Numbered from the stretch's first letter, positions 1-9,855 are shown. The stretch: DNA of 64,000 nucleotides from Achromobacter sp. UMC71 (GCF_014170305.1 NZ_LZZT01000053.1:1-64000), one strand, 5' to 3'. Translations and numbers: made by a program. Notes: generated by a model not told the origin, from the letters alone.

Positions 1-408
1 GGCTAGCTGCACCCCGGCACCGCCGCTGCCGCCCTGGGCGGACAGTCCCAGTACGGACACAACGATCGTCAGGCCCGCGCCGCCCCCGCCGCCACCGACC
101 ACCGACGACGGGGCGCTCACACTCACCACCGACGACTGACTCCCTATTTGCCCCGCTCCCCCCGAAGCCTGCACATCGCCGCCATTGTTGCCTGCCGTAC
201 CCCCGCTGACCCCGGTTCCGCCCCAGCCCGGCACGCTGAACGCGCCGCCGCCATTGCCGAAGGTGGACGGCCCACCGAACGGGCCGCCCCCCAAGACGCC
301 TTGCGCGCCGTTGCCTCCCGCGCCCACGGCGAAAGCGGGCGGTGCGCTGCACAGCGCGCCGGCAAGGGCCAGCACGAGCGGCAAGGGGCGGGGACAGAAT
401 GTGGTCAT
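1..408 (-). CDS. Glycine-rich exported protein, N-terminal part (runs off left edge)
   Basis: A reading frame on the minus strand starts at ATG 408 and stays open for 136 codons to the window edge. A GGAG ribosome-binding site lies about 7 bases upstream of the ATG. The first 27 residues form a signal peptide: a charged start, a Leu/Ala-rich core and an AFA cleavage site before VGAGG. The mature part is low-complexity Gly/Ser/Val/Ala sequence with GGG runs and few charged residues. This is typical of the passenger start of an autotransporter or other surface protein, and three other autotransporter-related loci lie in the window. No domain can be named because the C-terminal part is missing. 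Plus-strand frames over the same bases look like its shadows. Confidence 0.6.
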   Translation of the reverse strand, partial: MTTFCPRPLPLVLALAGALCSAPPAFAVGAGGNGAQGVLGGGPFGGPSTFGNGGGAFSVPGWGGTGVSGGTAGNNGGDVQASGGAGQIGSQSSVVSVSAPSSVVGGGGGGAGLTIVVSVLGLSAQGGSGGAGVQLA

Positions 409-621
409 GAGGGAACTCCGATACATCGTCGATCCGGCTCGGTAACATCACGACCGAAAGAGTTCCAAGCCCGCATGCAAAAGCCGGCGGCATGCCGCCC
501 CAGGGCACAAATCGTTCCGTACCTATAATTCCCGCTTGACCGCCGGCTCCAGCCGACCGTTCAAATGGCCCTGCCGCAAGGGGCTGACGAACGATAACCA
601 CCTCCCCCCGGAGACCTGGGC

Positions 622-1266
622 ATGCACCTTCCCTCTCTCGCCCTCGCACGGCGCTGGCAGCGCCATATGACAATGGTGCGCTGCGCGGTGGTTCTGCTGT
701 GCACGCTGGCCCTGGCGCCCGCGGCACAGGCCTTTGACCGCCAGGTAGAGACCCGGCGCTACCAGCAATGGGTCAAGGACTTCGACAACGACCTGACCCA
801 GCTTGCCGCGGTGAAAAACCCCACCGATGCCGATATCGAACGGCTGTTCGCCAATACCGTGGTGCCGTCGTCCCGCGCGGTGGCTTTCGTGCGTCAGCTG
901 GCCGCGCAGCCCCCTGGGTCGGTCTCGGGCGGCATCGCCTTCCGAGGCCGCGCGCGCCTGACGCTTGCCCTGCTGCGCCAGGCGGTGGTGGCGGGTGACG
1001 GCGGCCCCTACATCGATACCCCTGCCGGTAAAGCGCCGCTGACGCTGCGCGCCTGGTATCTGCACCTCGACGACGGGGGACGGTTGGAGCGCTATTTCAA
1101 TGACCCGGCCCGCTTCAAGCCCTACCATCTGCCCCCGGACGGCACGCTCGAACGCGACGCCTACCCGTTCCTGATCTTCGAAGACGGCCCGCGCCTGCGG
1201 CTGGGCGCCATGACGCGCGAGTTCTGGAATGCCGTACTGTTTCTGGACAACTTGCAATATGGCTGA
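622..1266 (+). CDS. Exported protein of unknown function
   Basis: 214 residues. The start at 622 is supported by GGAG at 609-612. Alternative ATGs at 667 and 673 would give a shorter signal peptide but have no clear ribosome-binding site. An N-terminal signal sequence ends in an AQA-type cleavage site near residue 38. The mature protein is soluble, rich in Arg, Asp and aromatic residues, and has no motif I recognise. Its last codons overlap the start of the next gene by 8 bases, so the two are very probably translated together and may work together in the periplasm. Confidence 0.65.
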   Translation: MHLPSLALARRWQRHMTMVRCAVVLLCTLALAPAAQAFDRQVETRRYQQWVKDFDNDLTQLAAVKNPTDADIERLFANTVVPSSRAVAFVRQLAAQPPGSVSGGIAFRGRARLTLALLRQAVVAGDGGPYIDTPAGKAPLTLRAWYLHLDDGGRLERYFNDPARFKPYHLPPDGTLERDAYPFLIFEDGPRLRLGAMTREFWNAVLFLDNLQYG

Positions 1267-2365
1267 TCCGACCCGAATCCGATACGCGTCCTATGCGCTG
1301 GCTGCCTTGCTGGCGACGGCTTCGGCCTGGAGCTGGGCCGCCTGCCCGCCCCTTACCGCGGACTTCGGCAATGATCCCGCCGCCGAAGGACTGCGCGCGC
1401 ACCCCTTGGCACTGGAGCTGGACGGCGAAGGCGTGCTGCTGGGCCTGCGCGGAGAACGCGTGCCGGCCCGTGGCGCACTGATTGCGGTGGCGAACGACGG
1501 CGACCCCACTCCGCGGTTCTGGACCGAGGACGTGGACTGGTCCGTCTACGGCAGCGCCGCCGGAAAACCCGGCACCACGATCCTGCAACGCGACGCCGAC
1601 GGCCGGCTGTGCCGCATCGACCGCAAGCTGAACCGGGGCGTGCGCCAGATCGATAACGGCGGCTACCGGCTGGCCTACGACGCGCAAGGCCGCTTGTCCG
1701 CGTATGCCGAATTTTCGTCCGCCCGCGATGGGGCCGGTCTGCAAAGCCAGGCCTGCGTCACCCGCGACTCGCACGGCGCCATCAGCGCCGTGTATCTCGA
1801 CAACTGCGGCACGACGCCGACGCACCCCGTCCACTTCGTGCGCAACGCCGACGGCCAATTGCTGCGCACCATCGACCTGCGCGCGGGCGCGGCAGGGGCA
1901 GTCGTGCGCAGCCTGAATGCCGACGGCACGCTGCGCGCCGTGTACCGTTCACGGCCGGACCCGGACAATCCCGGCACGTTGCTCGCCTATGCCGAACCGC
2001 AGTCCAAGGCCGACCGCGTGCTGGTGGTGCGGGCCGGCGAATCGCCGGTGGTCACCACCGAGATCCCCGACGAACCGTGGCGCGTGGTGCGCGTGCCGGC
2101 CGACACGCTCGACGACGATGCCCTGCCCTCCTGGGACCCCGCCGTGCAGACCGTGCTGTTGGACGGCCGCAGCAACGCGCAGGGTCAAGTCATGCTGGCC
2201 CCGGAACAGATCGCGCCTTTCCACCAGGCGCTGCACGACACCCCCGGCCGGGTGTTCCTGTATGCCCAGCCCATGACGCGCTTCCTGCCGGTCACCGCGC
2301 TCGGCGCGCAGACCTGGGCCGCTTGCGTCGATCCCTCGCGGCGCGATGCCAAGGCGTGCGACTAG
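1259..2365 (+). CDS. Exported protein with YD/RHS-like short repeats, unknown function
   Basis: 368 residues from ATG 1259, which overlaps the end of the preceding gene. A signal peptide ends near AWSWA before the first Cys. The middle part has several loosely repeated strands of the form xxxADGxLxRxxxL and YDAQGRL, reminiscent of the short YD repeats of RHS-type proteins, but too few to call an RHS protein. No catalytic motif is recognised. The pair 622-2365 looks like a two-gene unit of secreted proteins. The gene ends convergently against a relic on the other strand, sharing its last bases with it. Confidence 0.6.
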   Translation: MADPTRIRYASYALAALLATASAWSWAACPPLTADFGNDPAAEGLRAHPLALELDGEGVLLGLRGERVPARGALIAVANDGDPTPRFWTEDVDWSVYGSAAGKPGTTILQRDADGRLCRIDRKLNRGVRQIDNGGYRLAYDAQGRLSAYAEFSSARDGAGLQSQACVTRDSHGAISAVYLDNCGTTPTHPVHFVRNADGQLLRTIDLRAGAAGAVVRSLNADGTLRAVYRSRPDPDNPGTLLAYAEPQSKADRVLVVRAGESPVVTTEIPDEPWRVVRVPADTLDDDALPSWDPAVQTVLLDGRSNAQGQVMLAPEQIAPFHQALHDTPGRVFLYAQPMTRFLPVTALGAQTWAACVDPSRRDAKACD

Positions 2366-2490
2366 GGCCTGGCGTCGGCGACCAACGCCATGGAACCGTA
2401 CAGATTGCCGGCGATGATTTCGACGGCCATCATGCCCGCCGTCAGCGCGACACCACCCACACCCGGCGTTTGTTGCGCCTCGGTGGCGGC
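2362..2490 (-). pseudogene. Relic of a cation diffusion facilitator (CDF/DmeF-type) transporter
   Basis: On the minus strand, about 40 codons read as a weak lead-in followed by a hydrophobic helix with GMMAVEIIAG, then LYGSMALVADA, and stop. This matches the first transmembrane helix and the xGSxALLADxxH zinc-site region of CDF exporters such as DmeF and CzcD. The frame ends where the His of the metal site would follow, and nothing of the remaining roughly 250 residues is present. There is no credible start. I read it as the N-terminal stump of a deleted efflux gene lying just downstream of the ABC ATPase gene. The match is from memory of the family. Confidence 0.5.
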
Positions 2491-2516
2491 ATGGACAACA
2501 TGCCTACAGCGAAGGT

Positions 2517-4148
2517 TCAGGCAGCCTGCCGCGCCACCGCCGCGTCCGCGCGCCATCTGCGGCCCGGCACCGCCGCCAGCAACGCCTGGGTGTAGGGATG
2601 CGCAGGCTTGGCGAAGACGTCCGCGCACGGACCTTCTTCGACCACGCGGCCATCCTTCATCACGGCGATGTGGTCGCAGACTTGCGCGGCCACACGCAGG
2701 TCGTGAGTGATGAAGATGATCGACAGCCCCAGCTGTTCGCGCAAGCGCGCCAGCAAGGCCAGCACCTGCGCCTGCACCGATACGTCCAGCGCCGACACGG
2801 GTTCGTCGGCGATGAGCACGCGCGGCCGCATGGCCAGCGCCCGGGCCAGGCCCACGCGCTGGCGCTGGCCGCCGGAGAATTCGTGCGGATAGCGCCGAAT
2901 GGCGTCCGGCGACAGGCCCACCAATTCGAACAGCTCGCGCGCCTGGGCCCAGGCCTCGCGCCGCGGCATGCCATGCACGATGGGGCCGCGCGCGACGATC
3001 TCGCCCACCCGCTGACGCGGATTCAAGGATCCATAGGGATCCTGAAACACCATCTGCACGCGCCGCGCATGCGCGCGCCGCGCGCGGCTGCCCTTGAATG
3101 CCAGGCTTTCGCCGGCTAGCGTGATGGCGCCCGTGTCGGGCGGCAGCAAGCCCAGCAGCGTGCGCGCCAGCGTCGACTTACCCGAGCCGCTTTCGCCCAC
3201 GATGCCCAGCGTGCTGCCCTCGCGCAGCGCCAGCGTGACGCCGTCCAGCGCATGCGTCACCCGGCCGGGGTTATTGAACCAGCCGCGCTTGTGATAGGTC
3301 TTGGACAAGGCCTCGGCCGCCAGGATGACGGGCGCATCCGATTGCAGCGGAGACCGTCCCGGCGCCAGCGGCGGCACCGCGGCGATCAGCGCGCGGGTAT
3401 AGGGGTGGCGCGGGCGTTCCAGCACATCATCCGCGCTGCCGCTTTCCACCAGCACGCCGCGCTGCATGACGGCCACGCGGTCCGCGATTTGCGCGACCAC
3501 GCCGAAGTCGTGCGTGATGAATAGCACCGCCGTGCCGCGGCGTCGCTGCAGGTCGTGGATCAAGTGCAGGATCTGTGCCTGCGTGGTGACGTCCAGCGCC
3601 GTGGTCGGCTCGTCGGCGATCAGCAGCGCCGGCTCCAGCGCCAGGGCCATGGCGATCATGGCGCGCTGTCGTTGGCCACCGGACAATTCATGGGGATAGG
3701 CGCCCAGCGCATGCGCCGGGTCGGGCAGACGCACGGCATCGAGCAGCTCCAGCGTGCGCCGGCGGATCTCGGCGCCAGCCAGGCGCGAGTGGGTGCGGAA
3801 TACTTCGCCGATCTGGTCGCCGATGGTGCGCAGCGGATTGAGCGCCGTCATCGGCTCCTGGAAGATCATGCCGATACGCCGGCCGCGCAGACGGCGCAAT
3901 GCCGCGGGCGACAGCTGCAACAGGTCCTGCCCTTCCCACAGCACCTGGCCGCCGCTGGCGCGCACCCCTTGCGGCAACAGGCCCAGGATGGCGCCCGCGG
4001 TCAGCGACTTGCCCGATCCGCTCTCGCCAACGACGCACACGATTTCGCCGGCGTTGACGGACAGGGACAGGTCGTGGAGCGCGTGCGGCCGGTCGGCGCC
4101 GGCCGGCAGGTCCACCGTCAGGTTCTGGATGCGTAGCAGTTCGGTCAT
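2517..4148 (-). CDS. Peptide-type ABC transporter, fused double ATPase (DppD-DppF type)
   Basis: 543 residues containing two complete ABC ATPase domains in tandem, so one gene supplies both nucleotide-binding subunits of an oligopeptide/nickel-class importer. Domain 1 has Walker A GESGSGKS at residues 41-48, a signature ELSGGQRQR, and Walker B ending in ADEPTTALD. Domain 2 has a second GESGSGKS near residue 316, EFSGGQRQR and ADEPVSALD. It acts on the inner face of the membrane with the two permeases encoded at 9852-11790. It is divergent from the hydantoinase genes across about 197 bases, so the promoters of the two transcripts lie back to back. Fused DppD-DppF ATPases are common in this order. 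Substrate is inferred from the neighbouring hydantoinase/oxoprolinase genes, not from this protein. Confidence 0.9.
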   Translation of the reverse strand: MTELLRIQNLTVDLPAGADRPHALHDLSLSVNAGEIVCVVGESGSGKSLTAGAILGLLPQGVRASGGQVLWEGQDLLQLSPAALRRLRGRRIGMIFQEPMTALNPLRTIGDQIGEVFRTHSRLAGAEIRRRTLELLDAVRLPDPAHALGAYPHELSGGQRQRAMIAMALALEPALLIADEPTTALDVTTQAQILHLIHDLQRRRGTAVLFITHDFGVVAQIADRVAVMQRGVLVESGSADDVLERPRHPYTRALIAAVPPLAPGRSPLQSDAPVILAAEALSKTYHKRGWFNNPGRVTHALDGVTLALREGSTLGIVGESGSGKSTLARTLLGLLPPDTGAITLAGESLAFKGSRARRAHARRVQMVFQDPYGSLNPRQRVGEIVARGPIVHGMPRREAWAQARELFELVGLSPDAIRRYPHEFSGGQRQRVGLARALAMRPRVLIADEPVSALDVSVQAQVLALLARLREQLGLSIIFITHDLRVAAQVCDHIAVMKDGRVVEEGPCADVFAKPAHPYTQALLAAVPGRRWRADAAVARQAA

Positions 4149-4345
4149 GGGAGGCCGATGGTAAGACGCGCGGCGACGGCGTCTAACGACAGATCGGAGA
4201 TAAGCAAATCACCGCTCGAAATCCAAATATCGACATGCGAAAAACATCCTTCTAGCGGCGGCGCCGACTGCTTAGGATCGGTCTTTTGCTGACGGCGCCT
4301 GCCGGCGCCCCGCGTTTCCTCCCCGCATTCGCCCTTCCTGCATCC

Positions 4346-6499
4346 ATGTCCCAATCCCCTCCTGAAACCGCCTCGACGGCGCCGGTTCGCGTCGCCGTCG
4401 ACGTGGGCGGCACGTTTACCGACATCGTTCTCGAACAAGAACCCCGGCGCTGGTCGGCCAAGCTGCTGACCACGCCCGACACCCCCGAAACCGCGGTCCT
4501 GCAAGGCATCGAAGAGTTGCTTGGCCAGGCCGGCCTGACGTGGCCGCGAGTGGACCTGCTGATCCTGGGCACTACGTTGGCCACCAACGCGTTGATCGAA
4601 CGCAAAGGCGCCCGCACCGCGCTGGTGACCACAGAAGGCTTTCGCGACCTGGTCGAGATCGGTCTGGAAGACCGCTTCGCCCAGTACGACATTTTCCTGG
4701 ACAAGCCGGAACCGTTGGTGCCGCGTCCCTGGCGCCATGGCGTCACCGAACGCGTCGATGCGCACGGCCAGGTGCTGACGCCGCTGGATGAAGCCCAGGT
4801 GATCGCGCTGGCCGGCGAACTGACGCGCGCCGGCGTCGAAAGCGTGGCCGTCTGCCTGCTGCACAGCTACGCCCACCCCGGTCATGAGCGCCGTATCCGC
4901 GAGCTGCTGCGCGAACACGCACCGCAGCTGTGGGTGTCGCTGTCGTCCGACGTATGCGCCGAGATCCGCGAATACCCGCGCCTGTCCACCGTCAGCGCCA
5001 ACGCCTACGTGCAGCCTCAGGTGTCGGGCTATCTACGCCGCCTGAACGACGCCGCGCGCCAGCGCGGCCTGCGCGGCGAGCCGTTCCTGATGACCTCCGG
5101 CGGCTCGATCGCCACCTTGCAGACCGGCGTGGACGAGCCGGTGCGGCTGGTGGAATCCGGCCCCGCCGGCGGCGCCATCCTGGCCCAGCACATCGCCGAG
5201 CAGACCGGCACGGCCCGCGCCCTGTCGTTCGACATGGGCGGCACCACGGCCAAGATCTGCTACATCGACGACTTCGAGCCGCAGGTCAGCCGCAGCTTCG
5301 AATTCGGCCGCGTGCACCGTCACCTGAAAGGCTCCGGCCTGCCGATCCGCATCCCCGTGATCGAGATGGTGGAGATCGGCGCGGGCGGCGGCTCGATTGC
5401 CCGCGTGAATCATCTAGGCGTGGTGCAGGTCGGCCCCGACAGCGCGGGCTCGTCGCCCGGCCCCGCCGCGTATGGCAACGGCGGTGAACGGCCGACTGTG
5501 ACCGATGCTCATGCCCTGATCGGCACTGTCACGCCCGAACGCTTCGCCGTGGGCAAGGTGCGCCTGCAACCGGAGCGCGCGCGCCACGCCATCCAGACCC
5601 ACCTGGCCGCAAGCGCCGGCCTGGAGGCGCCCCAGGCCGCGCAGGCCATCATCGACGTGGTCACCGAGAACATGGCCAACGCCGCGCGCGTGCATGCGTC
5701 GGAACTGGGCAAGGCCGCCGAAGAGCACACCCTGATCGCATTCGGCGGCGCCGCGCCGCTGCACGCCGCCCGGCTGGCCCGCAAGCTGGGTATCGGCCGC
5801 GTCATCATCCCGGAATCCGCCGGCGTGGGCTCGGCGGTGGGCTTCCTGTGGGCACCCATTGCCTACCAGGCCGTGCGCAGCTTCCATCAGCGCCTGGCCA
5901 GCATCGACCACGCCGCCGTCCAACGCTTGCTGGACGAATTGACCGCCGGCGTGGACGCGGTGGTGCGGCGCGCGGCGCCCGCTGCGCCGCTGAGCCACAA
6001 GCGCGTGGTCTTCATGCGCTATAGCGGACAGGGCCACGAAATCCCGGTCGACCTGCCGGACGGCCCCTTCGATGCGGCAGCAAGCCGCCAGCTGGATGCG
6101 GCCTTCGCCGAACGCTACGCCCAGCTCTATGGCCGCAGCCTGCCTCACGTGGCGCCCGAGACGGTCAGCTGGTCAGTCGCCGCCCAGGCCGGCGAACGCC
6201 GTGCCCGCCCCCTGGATCACGTCGCCAGCGGGCCCGCCACGGCCGCGCGCCAGTCGGGCACGCGCGCGCTGTACGACTTCGACGAAAACCGCTGGACGGA
6301 CGTGCCGTACTACGAACGGCAATCGCTGGATGCCGAACAGAAACTGCTTGGCCCTGCCCTCGTCGTGGAAGACGAAACCACCACGTTTGTACCGACCGGC
6401 TTTGAAGCGCGGCGCAGCCGGCTGGGCTCGCTGGTGCTGGACGACCTGCAGTCAGCCGCCAAGCCCGCCTCCGGCGCGGGAAAGGAATTCGCATCATGA
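4346..6499 (+). CDS. hyuA: Hydantoinase/oxoprolinase subunit A
   Basis: 717 residues from ATG 4346. An upstream in-frame ATG at 4286 is possible, but the family's N-terminal motif VAVDVGGTFTD follows 4346 directly. The protein belongs to the HyuA / 5-oxoprolinase N-half / acetone carboxylase beta family, which uses ATP to open cyclic amides. Motifs seen are DVGGTFTD near the start, MTSGGS and ESGPAGG in the middle, and FDMGGTTAK, all parts of the ASKHA-type ATP site. It overlaps hyuB by four bases (ATGA), so the subunits are translationally coupled. With the peptide-type ABC importer it probably forms a route for uptake and ring opening of a hydantoin, 5-oxoproline or similar cyclic amide. 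The exact substrate cannot be told from sequence. Confidence 0.88.
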   Translation: MSQSPPETASTAPVRVAVDVGGTFTDIVLEQEPRRWSAKLLTTPDTPETAVLQGIEELLGQAGLTWPRVDLLILGTTLATNALIERKGARTALVTTEGFRDLVEIGLEDRFAQYDIFLDKPEPLVPRPWRHGVTERVDAHGQVLTPLDEAQVIALAGELTRAGVESVAVCLLHSYAHPGHERRIRELLREHAPQLWVSLSSDVCAEIREYPRLSTVSANAYVQPQVSGYLRRLNDAARQRGLRGEPFLMTSGGSIATLQTGVDEPVRLVESGPAGGAILAQHIAEQTGTARALSFDMGGTTAKICYIDDFEPQVSRSFEFGRVHRHLKGSGLPIRIPVIEMVEIGAGGGSIARVNHLGVVQVGPDSAGSSPGPAAYGNGGERPTVTDAHALIGTVTPERFAVGKVRLQPERARHAIQTHLAASAGLEAPQAAQAIIDVVTENMANAARVHASELGKAAEEHTLIAFGGAAPLHAARLARKLGIGRVIIPESAGVGSAVGFLWAPIAYQAVRSFHQRLASIDHAAVQRLLDELTAGVDAVVRRAAPAAPLSHKRVVFMRYSGQGHEIPVDLPDGPFDAAASRQLDAAFAERYAQLYGRSLPHVAPETVSWSVAAQAGERRARPLDHVASGPATAARQSGTRALYDFDENRWTDVPYYERQSLDAEQKLLGPALVVEDETTTFVPTGFEARRSRLGSLVLDDLQSAAKPASGAGKEFAS

Positions 6500-8199
6500 G
6501 CACCCCGCAACACACGCCCCAGCAACGCATCCGCTTCCAACTGGCCTGGAACCGCCTGCTGTCAGTAGTGGAAGAGCAGGCGCAGGTCCTGATCCGTTCC
6601 GCCTTCGGCACCGCCACGCGGGAAGCCGGCGACTTGTCGGCGGGCGTCTTCCTGCCCGACGGCAGGATGATCGCTCAGGCCGTCACTGGCACGCCCGGCC
6701 ATGTCAACGCCATGGCCGAATCGGTCAAGCACTTTCTGAAGGTATTTCCGCCCGACACGCTGCGGGACGGCGACGTGCTGCTGACCAACGACCCCTGGAA
6801 AGGCACCGGCCACCTGTTCGACATGACCATGGTGTCGCCGGTGTTTCACGACGGCGCGCTGGTCGCCTTGTTCGCGTCTACGCTGCACGTCATCGACATC
6901 GGCGGCATCGGCAGCAGCGCCGATGGCCTGGAGGTCTATCACGAAGGCCTGTTCCTGCCGATCCTGCGCTTCTTTCACCAACACAAGGTCGACCCCGGCG
7001 TGCTGGCCATCATCCGCGCCAACGTGCGTGAACCGGAACAGGTCGAAGGCGACCTGTACGCGCTGGTGGCCTGCAACGACATCGGCGGGCGCCGCCTGAA
7101 ATCGCTGCTTACGGAATTCCAGCTGGCGGACCTGGAGCAACTCGGCGGCTACATCGTCGAACAATCGGCGCAGGCCATGCGCCAGGCGATCGCCGAATGG
7201 CCCCACGGCACCTGGCACAACACGCTCGTGATCGACGGCTACGACGCCCCCATCACGCTGCAGGCCAGCGTCACCGTGCAGGCCGGCAAGATCCTGGTGG
7301 ATTTCGACGGCACCTCGCCCAGCGTGACGCGCGGCATCAACGTGGTGAAAGCCTATACCGACGCCTACACCTCGTTCGGCATCCGCTGCCTGATCGGCGC
7401 CGACGTGCCCAACAACGCCGGCTCGCTGTCGCTGGTGGAAGTGTCGGCGCCGGAAGGCTCGATCCTGAACGCCCGCTTCCCGGCCGCGGTGACAGCCCGC
7501 CACATCATCGGGCAGATGCTGCCCGACGTCGTATTCGGCGCGCTGCGCCAGGCCCGGGCGGACCAGGTGCCGGCCGAAGGCGCCTCGTCGTTGTGGAACC
7601 TGCACCTGGTGGGCGGCGAACCGCTCGCCGGCGCCACCCAGGAACAGCAGCACGCCCTGCTGGCCGGCCGCCGTTTCAACGCCACCAGCTTTTCCACGGG
7701 CGGCACCGGCGCGCGTCCGGGCAAGGATGGATTGTCCGTCACGTCCTACCCCAGCGGCGTGCGCAACGTGTCGCTGGAAATCCTGGAAAGCGCCAATCCG
7801 CTGGTGTTTGAAAAGAAGGAATACCGCCAGGATTCAGGCGGCCCGGGCGTCGTGCGCGGCGGGCTGGGCCAGACCATCGTGGTGCGTCACGCAGACCCGC
7901 AAGCAGGCATGATCATCGCCGCCGCCTTCGACCGCGTGGTCCACCCGGCCCGCGGCGCGCTGGGCGGCCAGGCGGGCGCGGGCGGCAGGCTGGAGCTGGG
8001 TTCCGGCGCGGCGCTGCGCGCCAAGGGCCGCCAGTTGATCCCCGCCGGTGAACGCCTGGTGGTGCATACCCCGGGCGGCGGCGGCTTGGGCGACCCGGCC
8101 CAACGCGCCGACGCCAGCATCGAACGCGATGTGCGCTACGGCCTGGTCAGCGCCGAACAAGCCGAAGACGCCTACGGACGTGCCGCCCCATCCCCCTGA
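6496..8199 (+). CDS. hyuB: Hydantoinase/oxoprolinase subunit B
   Basis: 567 residues, HyuB / 5-oxoprolinase C-half family. The N-terminal segment around LTNDPWKGTGHLFDM is the family's conserved core, and the late glycine-rich HTPGGGGLGDP motif is also typical. It is the partner of HyuA in an ATP-dependent cyclic amide hydrolase, and the ATGA overlap with hyuA supports a fixed subunit ratio. It is followed after 69 bases by the solute-binding protein of the ABC importer, so enzyme and importer are probably one operon. Confidence 0.88.
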   Translation: MSTPQHTPQQRIRFQLAWNRLLSVVEEQAQVLIRSAFGTATREAGDLSAGVFLPDGRMIAQAVTGTPGHVNAMAESVKHFLKVFPPDTLRDGDVLLTNDPWKGTGHLFDMTMVSPVFHDGALVALFASTLHVIDIGGIGSSADGLEVYHEGLFLPILRFFHQHKVDPGVLAIIRANVREPEQVEGDLYALVACNDIGGRRLKSLLTEFQLADLEQLGGYIVEQSAQAMRQAIAEWPHGTWHNTLVIDGYDAPITLQASVTVQAGKILVDFDGTSPSVTRGINVVKAYTDAYTSFGIRCLIGADVPNNAGSLSLVEVSAPEGSILNARFPAAVTARHIIGQMLPDVVFGALRQARADQVPAEGASSLWNLHLVGGEPLAGATQEQQHALLAGRRFNATSFSTGGTGARPGKDGLSVTSYPSGVRNVSLEILESANPLVFEKKEYRQDSGGPGVVRGGLGQTIVVRHADPQAGMIIAAAFDRVVHPARGALGGQAGAGGRLELGSGAALRAKGRQLIPAGERLVVHTPGGGGLGDPAQRADASIERDVRYGLVSAEQAEDAYGRAAPSP

Positions 8200-8268
8200 T
8201 CCCCCCCTCGTTGATATCCCCAGGGCTCCGCCCAGGACCAAGCCCCATCTGAAGCCTTTCCGACGACC

Positions 8269-9855
8269 ATGACATCGCCCCGCCGTCCCTTCTTCAAGCT
8301 GCTGTTTGCCGGCCTGCTGCTGGCCGCCAGCCCCTTTGCCCATGCCGAAGCCACCCGCGGCGGCACGTTGACGCTATTGCTGCCGTCCGAGCCCACCGCA
8401 CTGGTCACCGTGGGCAATGTGGCCACCCCCATCCTGAGCGTCAGCGCCAAAGTCACCGAAGGCCTGCTCAAGTACGACTACGACCTCAAACCCGAACCGC
8501 AGCTGGCCACTGCCTGGACCATCAGCCCCGACGGCACCGTGTACACCTTCACGCTGCGCCAGGGCGTGACGTGGCATGACGGCAAGCCGTTCACGTCGGC
8601 GGACGTAGCCTTCTCGATCGATCTGCTCAAGAGGATCCACCCGCGCGGGCGCAACACCTTCGCCAACGTCACGGCCATCGAAACGCCCGACGACCATACC
8701 GTCGTGCTACGCCTGTCCAAGCCGGCGCCCTACCTGATCCGCGCCTTCGTCGCGACCGAAACGCCCATCATTCCCAAGCACATCTATGAGGGCACGGATC
8801 CGTTGACCAACCCGGCCACGTCGGCCCCGATCGGCACCGGCCCCTACAAATTCAAGGAATGGGTGCGCGGCAGCCACATCGTGTATGAGCGCAACCCGGA
8901 CTACTGGGACAAACCCAAGCCCTACATCGACCGCCTGATCGTGCGCATCGTGGCTGACCCGGCCGCCGCGGCCATCGCCTTCGAAACCGGCACGGCCGAC
9001 CTGGGTTACCGCACGCCGGTGCCGCTGGCCGACCTGGCGCGCTTGAAGGCCGTGCCGTCGCTGCGCTTCGAGACCCGCGGCAACAGTTATTCCTACAACG
9101 TCACGCGCCTGGAATTCAACCTGGACGACCCATACTTCAAGAACGAAAAGGTGCGCCAGGCCGTGGCCCACGCCGTTGACCGCAACGTCATCCTGAAGGT
9201 CGTGAACTACGGCGTCGGCCAGGTGGCCTACTCGCCCATCGCCCCGGGCCTGAAGGCCTACAACGACCCGGCCGTCACGCCCTACCCCTTTGACCTGAAG
9301 CGCGCCAACGCGCTACTGGACGAAGCCGGCTACCCAAAGGGCGCCGACGGCGTGCGGTTCCGCATTACGCTGGACTACAACCCCATCGGCGCCGACGGCC
9401 CGCGCCTGGCCGACTACCTGCGCACTACGCTGGCCCGCGTCGGCATCGCGGTGACGGTCCGCGCGCAAGACGCCTCGGCCTTCATCAAACGGGTGTACAC
9501 CGACCGCGACTTCTCCTTCACCACCAACGGCGCCAGCAACCTGTTCGACCCCACCGTGGGCGTGCAGCGGCTGTACTGGTCCAAGAACTTCATCAAGGGG
9601 GTGCCTTTCTCCAACGGCACGCACTACAACAACCCCAAGGTGGACGAGCTGCTGGAAGCGGCCGCCGTGGAAAACGACCCCGCCCGCCGCGTTCAGCTGT
9701 TCAAGGAATTCCAGCAGATCGTGGCCCGTGACGTGCCCGACCTGAACCTGTACCAGCCGGAGTTCATCACCATCGCCAATCAGCGCGTGCACGACCACTC
9801 GCTGACCGCCGACGGCGTCGAATCCAATCTGGCCGACGTCTACCTGCAACCATGA
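8269..9855 (+). CDS. Peptide-type ABC transporter, periplasmic solute-binding protein
   Basis: 528 residues, SBP_bac_5 (DppA/OppA) family. A signal peptide of about 25 residues ends in HAEA. The family signature around ISPDGTVYTFTLRQGVTWHDG is clear, followed by the FTSADVAFSID element. It binds the substrate in the periplasm and delivers it to the two permeases that follow. Its stop overlaps the first permease start (ATGA at 9852). Usual length for the family. Confidence 0.92.
   Translation: MTSPRRPFFKLLFAGLLLAASPFAHAEATRGGTLTLLLPSEPTALVTVGNVATPILSVSAKVTEGLLKYDYDLKPEPQLATAWTISPDGTVYTFTLRQGVTWHDGKPFTSADVAFSIDLLKRIHPRGRNTFANVTAIETPDDHTVVLRLSKPAPYLIRAFVATETPIIPKHIYEGTDPLTNPATSAPIGTGPYKFKEWVRGSHIVYERNPDYWDKPKPYIDRLIVRIVADPAAAAIAFETGTADLGYRTPVPLADLARLKAVPSLRFETRGNSYSYNVTRLEFNLDDPYFKNEKVRQAVAHAVDRNVILKVVNYGVGQVAYSPIAPGLKAYNDPAVTPYPFDLKRANALLDEAGYPKGADGVRFRITLDYNPIGADGPRLADYLRTTLARVGIAVTVRAQDASAFIKRVYTDRDFSFTTNGASNLFDPTVGVQRLYWSKNFIKGVPFSNGTHYNNPKVDELLEAAAVENDPARRVQLFKEFQQIVARDVPDLNLYQPEFITIANQRVHDHSLTADGVESNLADVYLQP

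Noticed and set aside
148..528. 126-codon plus-strand frame at the left edge
   Set aside because: Arg/Ala-rich and without ribosome-binding site; the minus-strand frame has a signal peptide and explains the sequence.
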